Positions 20,644 through 21,115 of a DNA stretch of 21,115 nt are shown piece by piece. How positions within the stretch are numbered: position 1 is the stretch's first letter; every line of letters begins with the position of its first letter. The notes under the pieces are model-generated. The model saw only the letters and a list, made by a program, of their open reading frames with translations. It ran no database searches and was not told where the DNA came from. Made by a program: the position numbers and the translations under genes. The DNA is from DASQFY01 sp036397815 (GTDB taxonomy: Bacteria > Chloroflexota > Limnocylindria > QHBO01): contig DASWIE010000131.1 in NCBI GenBank assembly GCA_036397815.1, positions 1-21,115 on the forward strand, written 5' to 3'.

Positions 20644-21115
20644 TGCTCCGCGGCGCCGCCCGGCCCCAGCACGCCGGGCCGCCCGGCGGCGACCGTCAGT
20701 CCGAACTGGTCCGCCAGCGCGTCGGCCAGCCGGTCCTCCACCTCCGCCATCTCGATCGGGCGCGCCAGCTCGCGCGCGAGGCTGGTCACGTCCTTGTCGT
20801 GGATGCCGCAGGGGATCATCTCGGCGAACCAGCGCAGGTCGGTGTTCACGTTGAGCGCGAGCCCATGGGTCGTCACGCCGCGCTTCACACGAACGCCGAT
20901 CGCCGCCAGCTTGCGGTCGCCCTCCACCCAGACGCCGGTCAGGCCTTCGGACCGATGCGCCGGGACCCCGAGCGAGCCCGCGGTGGCGATGATCGCGGCC
21001 TCCAGGGCGCGCACGTAGCGTCGCAGGTCGAGCGGGTCGCGCAGCTCCACGATGGGGTAGGCGACCAGCTGCCCCGGCCCGTGGAACGTGATGTCGCCGC
21101 CACGGTCGATGCGGA
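20640..21115 (-). CDS. lipB: Lipoyl(octanoyl) transferase LipB, 5'-truncated by the window edge
   Basis: About 158 C-terminal residues are present. Reading in from the edge gives RGGDITFHGPGQLVAYPIVE, the highly conserved LipB core. KLAAIGVRVKRGVTTHGLAL contains the conserved catalytic Lys, and MIPCGIHDKDVTSLARE contains the acyl-accepting Cys. LipB moves octanoate from acyl carrier protein to the lipoyl domains of E2 subunits and GcvH, the first step of lipoate assembly. This supplies the cofactor needed by the pyruvate dehydrogenase complex whose E1 is aceE in this window. The true start lies beyond 21115; the internal ATG at 21050 is within the conserved domain and is not the start. Confidence 0.94.
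   Translation of the reverse strand, partial: RIDRGGDITFHGPGQLVAYPIVELRDPLDLRRYVRALEAAIIATAGSLGVPAHRSEGLTGVWVEGDRKLAAIGVRVKRGVTTHGLALNVNTDLRWFAEMIPCGIHDKDVTSLARELARPIEMAEVEDRLADALADQFGLTVAAGRPGVLGPGGAAEQ

Overview
The window is a 21 kb stretch of GC-rich bacterial chromosome with tightly packed genes, strong G/C preference at third codon positions, GTG starts and many 1-4 base gene overlaps. Gene content is mostly housekeeping: a homodimeric pyruvate dehydrogenase E1, a type II NADH dehydrogenase, PlsY, PgsA and LipB. This style suits an uncultured Chloroflexota or actinobacterium-like lineage, but no marker here fixes the phylum. I see no rRNA, tRNA, CRISPR array, transposase, integrase or phage gene.

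Layout. 1-1267: a possible partial gene and a 56-residue ORF on the minus strand, divergent from a LysR-type regulator. 1403-3466: a KimA-like APC-superfamily potassium permease (minus). 3710-8356: a minus-strand operon of seven genes, in transcription order a 50-residue protein, a DUF2089 zinc-ribbon/HTH protein, a DUF4097 beta-repeat protein, a 130-residue SHOCT-like protein, an ABC ATPase and two ABC-2 permeases. 8562-9083: a J-domain/zinc-ribbon protein (plus). 9328-12024: aceE (minus), divergent from ndh (12365-13735). ndh is followed by a two-helix membrane protein, plsY and pgsA. 15359-17908: a NodI/NodJ-like ABC exporter with two permease paralogs (minus). 18151-19035: an atypical NDUFA9-like SDR (plus). 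19036-21115: a UPF0173/UlaG-like hydrolase, then an overlapping pair, a glyoxalase-II-like hydrolase and partial lipB (all minus).

How the genes fit together. aceE makes NADH from pyruvate and ndh reoxidises it; they share a 340-base divergent promoter region. plsY and pgsA are overlapping phospholipid genes. The 3.7-8.4 kb operon resembles envelope-stress modules in which DUF4097/LiaX-like proteins sit beside a regulator and an exporter; three consecutive proteins carry the same short helical module.

The most interesting signals are non-coding. First, an imperfect palindrome built on CAGYAC/GTRCTG half-sites occurs in three promoter regions (upstream of the permease, between aceE and ndh, and between the NodI-like gene and the SDR); two copies 6 kb apart match at 20 of 22 positions. 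Second, TTACCACC...GGCGGTAA repeats occupy the gap between the two metallo-hydrolase genes. Third, several genes have a -10-like hexamer 6-8 bases before the start codon, which suggests leaderless transcription. I found no convincingly new multi-gene system; the palindrome family and the shared-module operon are the best leads.
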